A stretch of 64,000 bases of DNA from Crossaster papposus (Eukaryota > Echinodermata > Asteroidea > Velatida > Solasteridae). A program made the translations under genes and the position numbers. Position 1 is the first letter of the stretch, and every line of letters starts with the position of its first letter. The notes under the pieces are model-generated. The model was not told the origin of the DNA and made no database searches. It saw nothing but the letters and a program-made list of their open reading frames with translations. Below are positions 6,635-20,900 of this stretch, piece by piece. The stretch spans positions 62,001 to 126,000 of the forward strand of contig JBAIAA010000262.1 in assembly GCA_037893245.1 (NCBI GenBank), written 5' to 3'.

Positions 6635-6706
6635 CGCAGAGTAGTGCAGCGGGAGCGTGATGGGCCCATAGCCCAGAGGTCCGAGGACCAAAACCTCGCT
6701 TTGCTA
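6635..6706 (+). pseudogene. Module D: tRNA-iMet(CAT)-like with degraded B box
   Basis: The acceptor stem CGCAGAG/CTTTGCT pairs at six of seven positions with one wobble. The A box TAGTGCAGCGG fits the consensus exactly. Anticodon arm is ATGGG-CCCATAG-CCCAG, with CAT kept and position 38 changed to G. The T-stem CGAGG/CCTCG is perfect, but the loop ACCAAAA has lost the conserved TCGA core, so TFIIIC binding should be weak. T5 follows at 6715-6719. D corresponds to B in the other half. Confidence 0.6.
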
Positions 6707-9700
6707 ACTAGGTATTTTTGCTTCACTGCTATTCACATTTAATAAATATTGTAGAATGTTTTTAGAATGTCTGCTTTAATTTTGTTTGCATTTTCAAAAT
6801 TTACATGAGGCATAGTGGCGCAGTTGAAGCGTGCTGGGCCCATAACCCAGAGGTCCGAGGATCGAAACCTCGCTCTTCTAACAAGTTTTTGGTATGACAT
6901 GAGGTACTCGACTCGGAGTGACAAAGTAGACACTTTCTTGGTCAGTACCCGAGAGTTTGGTTGACCACAACCTCGGTCTGCTCAGGATAATTATTTTCTT
7001 GAAAGTGATTTCATTTTCATTACAAATAGTTACGCAGAGTGGTGCCGTGGGAGCGTGATGGGCCCATAACCCAGAGGCCCGAGGACCGAAACCTCGCTCT
7101 GCTAAAGAGGTATTTTTGCTTCACTGTTATTCAAATTTAATAATTATTTTAGAATGTTTTTAGAATGTCTGCTTTTATTTTGTTTGTTGTTTTTCTAAAT
7201 TTACATGAGGCATGGTGGCGCAGTGGAAGCTTTCTGGGCCTATAACCCAGAGTGCCGAGGATCAAAACCTCGTTCTGCTGCTAATAAGTTTTTGGTATGA
7301 CTTGAAGCACTCGACTCAGAGTGACAAAGTAGACCCTTTCTTGGTCAGTAACCGAGAGTTCGGATGATCACAACCTCGGTCTGCTCAGGATAATTTTGTA
7401 TTTGATAGGGATTTCATTTTCATTAAAAATAGTTACGCAGAGTAGTGCAGCGGGAGCGTGATGGGCCCATAGCCCAGAGGTCCGAGGACCAAAACCTCGC
7501 TTTGCTAACTAGGTATTTTTGCTTCACTGCTATTCACATTTAATAAATATTGTAGAATGTTTTTAGAATGTCTGCTTTAATTTTGTTTGCATTTTCAAAA
7601 TTTACATGAGGCATAGTGGCGCAGTTGAAGCGTGCTGGGCCCATAACCCAGAGGTCCGAGGATCGAAACCTCGCTCTTCTAACAAGTTTTTGGTATGACA
7701 TGAGGTACTCGACTCGGAGTGACAAAGTAGACACTTTCTTGGTCAGTACCCGAGAGTTTGGTTGACCACAACCTCGGTCTGCTCAGGATAATTATTTTCT
7801 TGAAAGTGATTTCATTTTCATTACAAATAGTTACGCAGAGTGGTGCCGTGGGAGCGTGATGGGCCCATAACCCAGAGGCCCGAGGACCGAAACCTCGCTC
7901 TGCTAAAGAGGTATTTTTGCTTCACTGTTATTCAAATTTAATAATTATTTTAGAATGTTTTTAGAATGTCTGCTTTTATTTTGTTTGTTGTTTTTCTAAA
8001 TTTACATGAGGCATGGTGGCGCAGTGGAAGCTTTCTGGGCCTATAACCCAGAGTGCCGAGGATCAAAACCTCGTTCTGCTGCTAATAAGTTTTTGGTATG
8101 ACTTGAAGTACTCGACTCAGAGTGACAAAGTAGACCCTTTCTTGGTCAGTAACCGAGAGTTCGGATGATCACAACCTCGGTCTGCTCAGGATAATTTTGT
8201 ATTTGATAGGGATTTCATTTTCATTAAAAATAGTTACGCAGAGTAGTGCAGCGGGAGCGTGATGGGCCCATAGCCCAGAGGTCCGAGGACCAAAACCTCG
8301 CTTTGCTAACTAGGTATTTTTGCTTCACTGCTATTCACATTTAATAAATATTGTAGAATGTTTTTAGAATGTCTGCTTTAATTTTGTTTGCATTTTCAAA
8401 ATTTACATGAGGCATAGTGGCGCAGTTGAAGCGTGCTGGGCCCATAACCCAGAGGTCCGAGGATCGAAACCTCGCTCTTCTAACAAGTTTTTGGTATGAC
8501 ATGAGGTACTCGACTCGGAGTGACAAAGTAGACACTTTCTTGGTCAGTACCCGAGAGTTTGGTTGACCACAACCTCGGTCTGCTCAGGATAATTATTTTC
8601 TTGAAAGTGATTTCATTTTCATTACAAATAGTTACGCAGAGTGGTGCCGTGGGAGCGTGATGGGCCCATAACCCAGAGGCCCGAGGACCGAAACCTCGCT
8701 CTGCTAAAGAGGTATTTTTGCTTCACTGTTATTCAAATTTAATAATTATTTTAGAATGTTTTTAGAATGTCTGCTTTTATTTTGTTTGTTGTTTTTCTAA
8801 ATTTACATGAGGCATGGTGGCGCAGTGGAAGCTTTCTGGGCCTATAACCCAGAGTGCCGAGGATCAAAACCTCGTTCTGCTGCTAATAAGTTTTTGGTAT
8901 GACTTGAAGCACTCGACTCAGAGTGACAAAGTAGACCCTTTCTTGGTCAGTAACCGAGAGTTCGGATGATCACAACCTCGGTCTGCTCAGGATAATTTTG
9001 TATTTGATAGGGATTTCATTTTCATTAAAAATAGTTACGCAGAGTAGTGCAGCGGGAGCGTGATGGGCCCATAGCCCAGAGGTCCGAGGACCAAAACCTC
9101 GCTTTGCTAACTAGGTATTTTTGCTTCACTGCTATTCACATTTAATAAATATTGTAGAATGTTTTTAGAATGTCTGCTTTAATTTTGTTTGCATTTTCAA
9201 AATTTACATGAGGCATAGTGGCGCAGTTGAAGCGTGCTGGGCCCATAACCCAGAGGTCCGAGGATCGAAACCTCGCTCTTCTAACAAGTTTTTGGTATGA
9301 CATGAGGTACTCGACTCGGAGTGACAAAGTAGACACTTTCTTGGTCAGTACCCGAGAGTTTGGTTGACCACAACCTCGGTCTGCTCAGGATAATTATTTT
9401 CTTGAAAGTGATTTCATTTTCATTACAAATAGTTACGCAGAGTGGTGCCGTGGGAGCGTGATGGGCCCATAACCCAGAGGCCCGAGGACCGAAACCTCGC
9501 TCTGCTAAAGAGGTATTTTTGCTTCACTGTTATTCAAATTTAATAATTATTTTAGAATGTTTTTAGAATGTCTGCTTTTATTTTGTTTGTTGTTTTTCTA
9601 AATTTACATGAGGCATGGTGGCGCAGTGGAAGCTTTCTGGGCCTATAACCCAGAGTGCCGAGGATCAAAACCTCGTTCTGCTGCTAATAAGTTTTTGGTA

Positions 9701-12700
9701 TGACTTGAAGTACTCGACTCAGAGTGACAAAGTAGACCCTTTCTTGGTCAGTAACCGAGAGTTCGGATGATCACAACCTCGGTCTGCTCAGGATAATTTT
9801 GTATTTGATAGGGATTTCATTTTCATTAAAAATAGTTACGCAGAGTAGTGCAGCGGGAGCGTGATGGGCCCATAGCCCAGAGGTCCGAGGACCAAAACCT
9901 CGCTTTGCTAACTAGGTATTTTTGCTTCACTGCTATTCACATTTAATAAATATTGTAGAATGTTTTTAGAATGTCTGCTTTAATTTTGTTTGCATTTTCA
10001 AAATTTACATGAGGCATAGTGGCGCAGTTGAAGCGTGCTGGGCCCATAACCCAGAGGTCCGAGGATCGAAACCTCGCTCTTCTAACAAGTTTTTGGTATG
10101 ACATGAGGTACTCGACTCGGAGTGACAAAGTAGACACTTTCTTGGTCAGTACCCGAGAGTTTGGTTGACCACAACCTCGGTCTGCTCAGGATAATTATTT
10201 TCTTGAAAGTGATTTCATTTTCATTACAAATAGTTACGCAGAGTGGTGCCGTGGGAGCGTGATGGGCCCATAACCCAGAGGCCCGAGGACCGAAACCTCG
10301 CTCTGCTAAAGAGGTATTTTTGCTTCACTGTTATTCAAATTTAATAATTATTTTAGAATGTTTTTAGAATGTCTGCTTTTATTTTGTTTGTTGTTTTTCT
10401 AAATTTACATGAGGCATGGTGGCGCAGTGGAAGCTTTCTGGGCCTATAACCCAGAGTGCCGAGGATCAAAACCTCGTTCTGCTGCTAATAAGTTTTTGGT
10501 ATGACTTGAAGTACTCGACTCAGAGTGACAAAGTAGACCCTTTCTTGGTCAGTAACCGAGAGTTCGGATGATCACAACCTCGGTCTGCTCAGGATAATTT
10601 TGTATTTGATAGGGATTTCATTTTCATTAAAAATAGTTACGCAGAGTAGTGCAGCGGGAGCGTGATGGGCCCATAGCCCAGAGGTCCGAGGACCAAAACC
10701 TCGCTTTGCTAACTAGGTATTTTTGCTTCACTGCTATTCACATTTAATAAATATTGTAGAATGTTTTTAGAATGTCTGCTTTAATTTTGTTTGCATTTTC
10801 AAAATTTACATGAGGCATAGTGGCGCAGTTGAAGCGTGCTGGGCCCATAACCCAGAGGTCCGAGGATCGAAACCTCGCTCTTCTAACAAGTTTTTGGTAT
10901 GACATGAGGTACTCGACTCGGAGTGACAAAGTAGACACTTTCTTGGTCAGTACCCGAGAGTTTGGTTGACCACAACCTCGGTCTGCTCAGGATAATTATT
11001 TTCTTGAAAGTGATTTCATTTTCATTACAAATAGTTACGCAGAGTGGTGCCGTGGGAGCGTGATGGGCCCATAACCCAGAGGCCCGAGGACCGAAACCTC
11101 GCTCTGCTAAAGAGGTATTTTTGCTTCACTGTTATTCAAATTTAATAATTATTTTAGAATGTTTTTAGAATGTCTGCTTTTATTTTGTTTGTTGTTTTTC
11201 TAAATTTACATGAGGCATGGTGGCGCAGTGGAAGCTTTCTGGGCCTATAACCCAGAGTGCCGAGGATCAAAACCTCGTTCTGCTGCTAATAAGTTTTTGG
11301 TATGACTTGAAGTACTCGACTCAGAGTGACAAAGTAGACCCTTTCTTGGTCAGTAACCGAGAGTTCGGATGATCACAACCTCGGTCTGCTCAGGATAATT
11401 TTGTATTTGATAGGGATTTCATTTTCATTAAAAATAGTTACGCAGAGTAGTGCAGCGGGAGCGTGATGGGCCCATAGCCCAGAGGTCCGAGGACCAAAAC
11501 CTCGCTTTGCTAACTAGGTATTTTTGCTTCACTGCTATTCACATTTAATAAATATTGTAGAATGTTTTTAGAATGTCTGCTTTAATTTTGTTTGCATTTT
11601 CAAAATTTACATGAGGCATAGTGGCGCAGTTGAAGCGTGCTGGGCCCATAACCCAGAGGTCCGAGGATCGAAACCTCGCTCTTCTAACAAGTTTTTGGTA
11701 TGACATGAGGTACTCGACTCGGAGTGACAAAGTAGACACTTTCTTGGTCAGTACCCGAGAGTTTGGTTGACCACAACCTCGGTCTGCTCAGGATAATTAT
11801 TTTCTTGAAAGTGATTTCATTTTCATTACAAATAGTTACGCAGAGTGGTGCCGTGGGAGCGTGATGGGCCCATAACCCAGAGGCCCGAGGACCGAAACCT
11901 CGCTCTGCTAAAGAGGTATTTTTGCTTCACTGTTATTCAAATTTAATAATTATTTTAGAATGTTTTTAGAATGTCTGCTTTTATTTTGTTTGTTGTTTTT
12001 CTAAATTTACATGAGGCATGGTGGCGCAGTGGAAGCTTTCTGGGCCTATAACCCAGAGTGCCGAGGATCAAAACCTCGTTCTGCTGCTAATAAGTTTTTG
12101 GTATGACTTGAAGTACTCGACTCAGAGTGACAAAGTAGACCCTTTCTTGGTCAGTAACCGAGAGTTCGGATGATCACAACCTCGGTCTGCTCAGGATAAT
12201 TTTGTATTTGATAGGGATTTCATTTTCATTAAAAATAGTTACGCAGAGTAGTGCAGCGGGAGCGTGATGGGCCCATAGCCCAGAGGTCCGAGGACCAAAA
12301 CCTCGCTTTGCTAACTAGGTATTTTTGCTTCACTGCTATTCACATTTAATAAATATTGTAGAATGTTTTTAGAATGTCTGCTTTAATTTTGTTTGCATTT
12401 TCAAAATTTACATGAGGCATAGTGGCGCAGTTGAAGCGTGCTGGGCCCATAACCCAGAGGTCCGAGGATCGAAACCTCGCTCTTCTAACAAGTTTTTGGT
12501 ATGACATGAGGTACTCGACTCGGAGTGACAAAGTAGACACTTTCTTGGTCAGTACCCGAGAGTTTGGTTGACCACAAACTCGGTCTGCTCAGGATAATTA
12601 TTTTCTTGAAAGTGATTTCATTTTCATTACAAATAGTTACGCAGAGTGGTGCCGTGGGAGCGTGATGGGCCCATAACCCAGAGGCCCGAGGACCGAAACC

Positions 12701-15700
12701 TCGCTCTGCTAAAGAGGTATTTTTGCTTCACTGTTATTCAAATTTAATAATTATTTTAGAATGTTTTTAGAATGTCTGCTTTTATTTTGTTTGTTGTTTT
12801 TCTAAATTTACATGAGGCATGGTGGCGCAGTGGAAGCTTTCTGGGCCTATAACCCAGAGTGCCGAGGATCAAAACCTCGTTCTGCTGCTAATAAGTTTTT
12901 GGTATGACTTGAAGTACTCGACTCAGAGTGACAAAGTAGACCCTTTCTTGGTCAGTAACCGAGAGTTCGGATGATCACAACCTCGGTCTGCTCAGGATAA
13001 TTTTGTATTTGATAGGGATTTCATTTTCATTAAAAATAGTTACGCAGAGTAGTGCAGCGGGAGCGTGATGGGCCCATAGCCCAGAGGTCCGAGGACCAAA
13101 ACCTCGCTTTGCTAACTAGGTATTTTTGCTTCACTGCTATTCACATTTAATAAATATTGTAGAATGTTTTTAGAATGTCTGCTTTAATTTTGTTTGCATT
13201 TTCAAAATTTACATGAGGCATAGTGGCGCAGTTGAAGCGTGCTGGGCCCATAACCCAGAGGTCCGAGGATCGAAACCTCGCTCTTCTAACAAGTTTTTGG
13301 TATGACATGAGGTACTCGACTCGGAGTGACAAAGTAGACACTTTCTTGGTCAGTACCCGAGAGTTTGGTTGACCACAACCTCGGTCTGCTCAGGATAATT
13401 ATTTTCTTGAAAGTGATTTCATTTTCATTACAAATAGTTACGCAGAGTGGTGCCGTGGGAGCGTGATGGGCCCATAACCCAGAGGCCCGAGGACCGAAAC
13501 CTCGCTCTGCTAAAGAGGTATTTTTGCTTCACTGTTATTCAAATTTAATAATTATTTTAGAATGTTTTTAGAATGTCTGCTTTTATTTTGTTTGTTGTTT
13601 TTCTAAATTTACATGAGGCATGGTGGCGCAGTGGAAGCTTGCTGGGCCTATAACCCAGAGTGCCGAGGATCAAAACCTCGTTCTGCTGCTAATAAGTTTT
13701 TGGTATGACTTGAAGTACTCGACTCAGAGTGACAAAGTAGACCCTTTCTTGGTCAGTAACCGAGAGTTCGGATGATCACAACCTCGGTCTGCTCAGGATA
13801 ATTTTGTATTTGATAGGGATTTCATTTTCATTAAAAATAGTTACGCAGAGTAGTGCAGCGGGAGCGTGATGGGCCCATAGCCCAGAGGTCCGAGGACCAA
13901 AACCTCGCTTTGCTAACTAGGTATTTTTGCTTCACTGCTATTCACATTTAATAAATATTGTAGAATGTTTTTAGAATGTCTGCTTTAATTTTGTTTGCAT
14001 TTTCAAAATTTACATGAGGCATAGTGGCGCAGTTGAAGCGTGCTGGGCCCATAACCCAGAGGTCCGAGGATCGAAACCTCGCTCTTCTAACAAGTTTTTG
14101 GTATGACATGAGGTACTCGACTCGGAGTGACAAAGTAGACACTTTCTTGGTCAGTACCCGAGAGTTTGGTTGACCACAACCTCGGTCTGCTCAGGATAAT
14201 TATTTTCTTGAAAGTGATTTCATTTTCATTACAAATAGTTACGCAGAGTGGTGCCGTGGGAGCGTGATGGGCCCATAACCCAGAGGCCCGAGGACCGAAA
14301 CCTCGCTCTGCTAAAGAGGTATTTTTGCTTCACTGTTATTCAAATTTAATAATTATTTTAGAATGTTTTTAGAATGTCTGCTTTTATTTTGTTTGTTGTT
14401 TTTCTAAATTTACATGAGGCATGGTGGCGCAGTGGAAGCTTGCTGGGCCTATAACCCAGAGTGCCGAGGATCAAAACCTCGTTCTGCTGCTAATAAGTTT
14501 TTGGTATGACTTGAAGTACTCGACTCAGAGTGACAAAGTAGACCCTTTCTTGGTCAGTAACCGAGAGTTCGGATGATCACAACCTCGGTCTGCTCAGGAT
14601 AATTTTGTATTTGATAGGGATTTCATTTTCATTAAAAATAGTTACGCAGAGTAGTGCAGCGGGAGCGTGATGGGCCCATAGCCCAGAGGTCCGAGGACCA
14701 AAACCTCGCTTTGCTAACTAGGTATTTTTGCTTCACTGCTATTCACATTTAATAAATATTGTAGAATGTTTTTAGAATGTCTACTTTAATTTTGTTTGCA
14801 TTTTCAAAATTTACATGAGGCATAGTGGCGCAGTTGAAGCGTGCTGGGCCCATAACCCAGAGGTCCGAGGATCGAAACCTCGCTCTTCTAACAAGTTTTT
14901 GGTATGACATGAGGTACTCGACTCGGAGTGACAAAGTAGACACTTTCTTGGTCAGTACCCGAGAGTTTGGTTGACCACAAACTCGGTCTGCTCAGGATAA
15001 TTATTTTCTTGAAAGTGATTTCATTTTCATTACAAATAGTTACGCAGAGTGGTGCCGTGGGAGCGTGATGGGCCCATAACCCAGAGGCCCGAGGACCGAA
15101 ACCTCGCTCTGCTAAAGAGGTATTTTTGCTTCACTGTTATTCAAATTTAATAATTATTTTAGAATGTTTTTAGAATGTCTGCTTTTATTTTGTTTGTTGT
15201 TTTTCTAAATTTACATGAGGCATGGTGGCGCAGTGGAAGCTTTCTGGGCCTATAACCCAGAGTGCCGAGGATCAAAACCTCGTTCTGCTGCTAATAAGTT
15301 TTTGGTATGACTTGAAGTACTCGACTCAGAGTGACAAAGTAGACCCTTTCTTGGTCAGTAACCGAGAGTTCGGATGATCACAACCTCGGTCTGCTCAGGA
15401 TAATTTTGTATTTGATAGGGATTTCATTTTCATTAAAAATAGTTACGCAGAGTAGTGCAGCGGGAGCGTGATGGGCCCATAGCCCAGAGGTCCGAGGACC
15501 AAAACCTCGCTTTGCTAACTAGGTATTTTTGCTTCACTGCTATTCACATTTAATAAATATTGTAGAATGTTTTTAGAATGTCTGCTTTAATTTTGTTTGC
15601 ATTTTCAAAATTTACATGAGGCATAGTGGCGCAGTTGAAGCGTGCTGGGCCCATAACCCAGAGGTCCGAGGATCGAAACCTCGCTCTTCTAACAAGTTTT

Positions 15701-17961
15701 TGGTATGACATGAGGTACTCGACTCGGAGTGACAAAGTAGACACTTTCTTGGTCAGTACCCGAGAGTTTGGTTGACCACAAACTCGGTCTGCTCAGGATA
15801 ATTATTTTCTTGAAAGTGATTTCATTTTCATTACAAATAGTTACGCAGAGTGGTGCCGTGGGAGCGTGATGGGCCCATAACCCAGAGGCCCGAGGACCGA
15901 AACCTCGCTCTGCTAAAGAGGTATTTTTGCTTCACTGTTATTCAAATTTAATAATTATTTTAGAATGTTTTTAGAATGTCTGCTTTTATTTTGTTTGTTG
16001 TTTTTCTAAATTTACATGAGGCATGGTGGCGCAGTGGAAGCTTTCTGGGCCTATAACCCAGAGTGCCGAGGATCAAAACCTCGTTCTGCTGCTAATAAGT
16101 TTTTGGTATGACTTGAAGTACTCGACTCAGAGTGACAAAGTAGACCCTTTCTTGGTCAGTAACCGAGAGTTCGGATGATCACAACCTCGGTCTGCTCAGG
16201 ATAATTTTGTATTTGATAGGGATTTCATTTTCATTAAAAATAGTTACGCAGAGTAGTGCAGCGGGAGCGTGATGGGCCCATAGCCCAGAGGTCCGAGGAC
16301 CAAAACCTCGCTTTGCTAACTAGGTATTTTTGCTTCACTGCTATTCACATTTAATAAATATTGTAGAATGTTTTTAGAATGTCTGCTTTAATTTTGTTTG
16401 CATTTTCAAAATTTACATGAGGCATAGTGGCGCAGTTGAAGCGTGCTGGGCCCATAACCCAGAGGTCCGAGGATCGAAACCTCGCTCTTCTAACAAGTTT
16501 TTGGTATGACATGAGGTACTCGACTCGGAGTGACAAAGTAGACACTTTCTTGGTCAGTACCCGAGAGTTTGGTTGACCACAACCTCGGTCTGCTCAGGAT
16601 AATTATTTTCTTGAAAGTGATTTCATTTTCATTACAAATAGTTACGCAGAGTGGTGCCGTGGGAGCGTGATGGGCCCATAACCCAGAGGCCCGAGGACCG
16701 AAACCTCGCTCTGCTAAAGAGGTATTTTTGCTTCACTGTTATTCAAATTTAATAATTATTTTAGAATGTTTTTAGAATGTCTGCTTTTATTTTGTTTGTT
16801 GTTTTTCTAAATTTACATGAGGCATGGTGGCGCAGTGGAAGCTTTCTGGGCCTATAACCCAGAGTGCCGAGGATCAAAACCTCGTTCTGCTGCTAATAAG
16901 TTTTTGGTATGACTTGAAGCACTCGACTCAGAGTGACAAAGTAGACCCTTTCTTGGTCAGTAACCGAGAGTTCGGATGATCACAACCTCGGTCTGCTCAG
17001 GATAATTTTGTATTTGATAGGGATTTCATTTTCATTAAAAATAGTTACGCAGAGTAGTGCAGCGGGAGCGTGATGGGCCCATAGCCCAGAGGTCCGAGGA
17101 CCAAAACCTCGCTTTGCTAACTAGGTATTTTTGCTTCACTGCTATTCACATTTAATAAATATTGTAGAATGTTTTTAGAATGTCTGCTTTAATTTTGTTT
17201 GCATTTTCAAAATTTACATGAGGCATAGTGGCGCAGTTGAAGCGTGCTGGGCCCATAACCCAGAGGTCCGAGGATCGAAACCTCGCTCTTCTAACAAGTT
17301 TTTGGTATGACATGAGGTACTCGACTCGGAGTGACAAAGTAGACACTTTCTTGGTCAGTACCCGAGAGTTTGGTTGACCACAACCTCGGTCTGCTCAGGA
17401 TAATTATTTTCTTGAAAGTGATTTCATTTTCATTACAAATAGTTACGCAGAGTGGTGCCGTGGGAGCGTGATGGGCCCATAACCCAGAGGCCCGAGGACC
17501 GAAACCTCGCTCTGCTAAAGAGGTATTTTTGCTTCACTGTTATTCAAATTTAATAATTATTTTAGAATGTTTTTAGAATGTCTGCTTTTATTTTGTTTGT
17601 TGTTTTTCTAAATTTACATGAGGCATGGTGGCGCAGTGGAAGCTTGCTGGGCCTATAACCCAGAGTGCCGAGGATCAAAACCTCGTTCTGCTGCTAATAA
17701 GTTTTTGGTATGACTTGAAGTACTCGACTCAGAGTGACAAAGTAGACCCTTTCTTGGTCAGTAACCGAGAGTTCGGATGATCACAACCTCGGTCTGCTCA
17801 GGATAATTTTGTATTTGATAGGGATTTCATTTTCATTAAAAATAGTTACGCAGAGTAGTGCAGCGGGAGCGTGATGGGCCCATAGCCCAGAGGTCCGAGG
17901 ACCAAAACCTCGCTTTGCTAACTAGGTATTTTTGCTTCACTGCTATTCACATTTAATAAAT

Positions 17962-20900
17962 GTTGTAGAATGTTTTTAGAATGTCTGCTTTAATTTTGTT
18001 TGCATTTTCAAAATTTACATGAGGCATAGTGGCGCAGTTGAAGCGTGCTGGGCCCATAACCCAGAGGTCCGAGGATCGAAACCTCGCTCTTCTAACAAGT
18101 TTTTGGTATGACATGAGGTACTCGACTCGGAGTGACAAAGTAGACACTTTCTTGGTCAGTACCCGAGAGTTTGGTTGACCACAACCTCGGTCTGCTCAGG
18201 ATAATTATTTTCTTGAAAGTGATTTCATTTTCATTACAAATAGTTACGCAGAGTGGTGCCGTGGGAGCGTGATGGGCCCATAACCCAGAGGCCCGAGGAC
18301 CGAAACCTCGCTCTGCTAAAGAGGTATTTTTGCTTCACTGTTATTCAAATTTAATAATTATTTTAGAATGTTTTTAGAATGTCTGCTTTTATTTTGTTTG
18401 TTGTTTTTCTAAATTTACATGAGGCATGGTGGCGCAGTGGAAGCTTGCTGGGCCTATAACCCAGAGTGCCGAGGATCAAAACCTCGTTCTGCTGCTAATA
18501 AGTTTTTGGTATGACTTGAAGTACTCGACTCAGAGTGACAAAGTAGACCCTTTCTTGGTCAGTAACCGAGAGTTCGGATGATCACAACCTCGGTCTGCTC
18601 AGGATAATTTTGTATTTGATAGGGATTTCATTTTCATTAAAAATAGTTACGCAGAGTAGTGCAGCGGGAGCGTGATGGGCCCATAGCCCAGAGGTCCGAG
18701 GACCAAAACCTCGCTTTGCTAACTAGGTATTTTTGCTTCACTGCTATTCACATTTAATAAATATTGTAGAATGTTTTTAGAATGTCTGCTTTAATTTTGT
18801 TTGCATTTTCAAAATTTACATGAGGCATAGTGGCGCAGTTGAAGCGTGCTGGGCCCATAACCCAGAGGTCCGAGGATCGAAACCTCGCTCTTCTAACAAG
18901 TTTTTGGTATGACATGAGGTACTCGACTCGGAGTGACAAAGTAGACACTTTCTTGGTCAGTACCCGAGAGTTTGGTTGACCACAACCTCGGTCTGCTCAG
19001 GATAATTATTTTCTTGAAAGTGATTTCATTTTCATTACAAATAGTTACGCAGAGTGGTGCCGTGGGAGCGTGATGGGCCCATAACCCAGAGGCCCGAGGA
19101 CCGAAACCTCGCTCTGCTAAAGAGGTATTTTTGCTTCACTGTTATTCAAATTTAATAATTATTTTAGAATGTTTTTAGAATGTCTGCTTTTATTTTGTTT
19201 GTTGTTTTTCTAAATTTACATGAGGCATGGTGGCGCAGTGGAAGCTTGCTGGGCCTATAACCCAGAGTGCCGAGGATCAAAACCTCGTTCTGCTGCTAAT
19301 AAGTTTTTGGTATGACTTGAAGTACTCGACTCAGAGTGACAAAGTAGACCCTTTCTTGGTCAGTAACCGAGAGTTCGGATGATCACAACCTCGGTCTGCT
19401 CAGGATAATTTTGTATTTGATAGGGATTTCATTTTCATTAAAAATAGTTACGCAGAGTAGTGCAGCGGGAGCGTGATGGGCCCATAGCCCAGAGGTCCGA
19501 GGACCAAAACCTCGCTTTGCTAACTAGGTATTTTTGCTTCACTGCTATTCACATTTAATAAATATTGTAGAATGTTTTTAGAATGTCTGCTTTAATTTTG
19601 TTTGCATTTTCAAAATTTACATGAGGCATAGTGGCGCAGTTGAAGCGTGCTGGGCCCATAACCCAGAGGTCCGAGGATCGAAACCTCGCTCTTCTAACAA
19701 GTTTTTGGTATGACATGAGGTACTCGACTCGGAGTGACAAAGTAGACACTTTCTTGGTCAGTACCCGAGAGTTTGGTTGACCACAACCTCGGTCTGCTCA
19801 GGATAATTATTTTCTTGAAAGTGATTTCATTTTCATTACAAATAGTTACGCAGAGTGGTGCCGTGGGAGCGTGATGGGCCCATAACCCAGAGGCCCGAGG
19901 ACCGAAACCTCGCTCTGCTAAAGAGGTATTTTTGCTTCACTGTTATTCAAATTTAATAATTATTTTAGAATGTTTTTAGAATGTCTGCTTTTATTTTGTT
20001 TGTTGTTTTTCTAAATTTACATGAGGCATGGTGGCGCAGTGGAAGCTTTCTGGGCCTATAACCCAGAGTGCCGAGGATCAAAACCTCGTTCTGCTGCTAA
20101 TAAGTTTTTGGTATGACTTGAAGTACTCGACTCAGAGTGACAAAGTAGACCCTTTCTTGGTCAGTAACCGAGAGTTCGGATGATCACAACCTCGGTCTGC
20201 TCAGGATAATTTTGTATTTGATAGGGATTTCATTTTCATTAAAAATAGTTACGCAGAGTAGTGCAGCGGGAGCGTGATGGGCCCATAGCCCAGAGGTCCG
20301 AGGACCAATACCTCGCTTTGCTAACTAGGTATTTTTGCTTCACTGCTATTCACATTTAATAAATATTGTAGAATGTTTTTAGAATGTCTGCTTTAATTTT
20401 GTTTGCATTTTCAAAATTTACATGAGGCATAGTGGCACAGTTGAAGCGTGCTGGGCCCATAACCCAGAGGTCCGAGGATCGAAACCTCGCTCTTCTAACA
20501 AGTTTTTGGTATGACATGAGGTACTCGACTCGGAGTGACAAAGTAGACACTTTCTTGGTCAGTACCCGAGAGTTTGGTTGACCACAACCTCGGTCTGCTC
20601 AGGATAATTATTTTCTTGAAAGTGATTTCATTTTCATTACAAATAGTTACGCAGAGTGGTGCCGTGGGAGCGTGATGGGCCCATAACCCAGAGGCCCGAG
20701 GACCGAAACCTCGCTCTGCTAAAGAGGTATTTTTGCTTCACTGTTATTCAAATTTAATAATTATTTTAGAATGTTTTTAGAATGTCTGCTTTTATTTTGT
20801 TTGTTGTTTTTCTAAATTTACATGAGGCATGGTGGCGCAGTGGAAGCTTGCTGGGCCTATAACCCAGAGTGCCGAGGATCAAAACCTCGTTCTGCTGCTA

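Larger units (their letters stand above)
5909..6709 (+). repeat. Reference 801-bp satellite unit (first complete copy)
   Basis: Module starts relative to A are A 0, E 103, B 224, C 400, F 506, D 627 and next A 801. All modules are 72 nt, leaving spacers of 31, 49, 104, 34, 49 and 102 nt. The near-identical spacing in both halves shows that the unit is a duplicated trimer. The two long spacers are AT-rich, open with AGGTATTTTTGCTTCACTG and contain the short direct repeat AGAATGTTTTT-AGAATGTCTGC. Confidence 0.95.
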
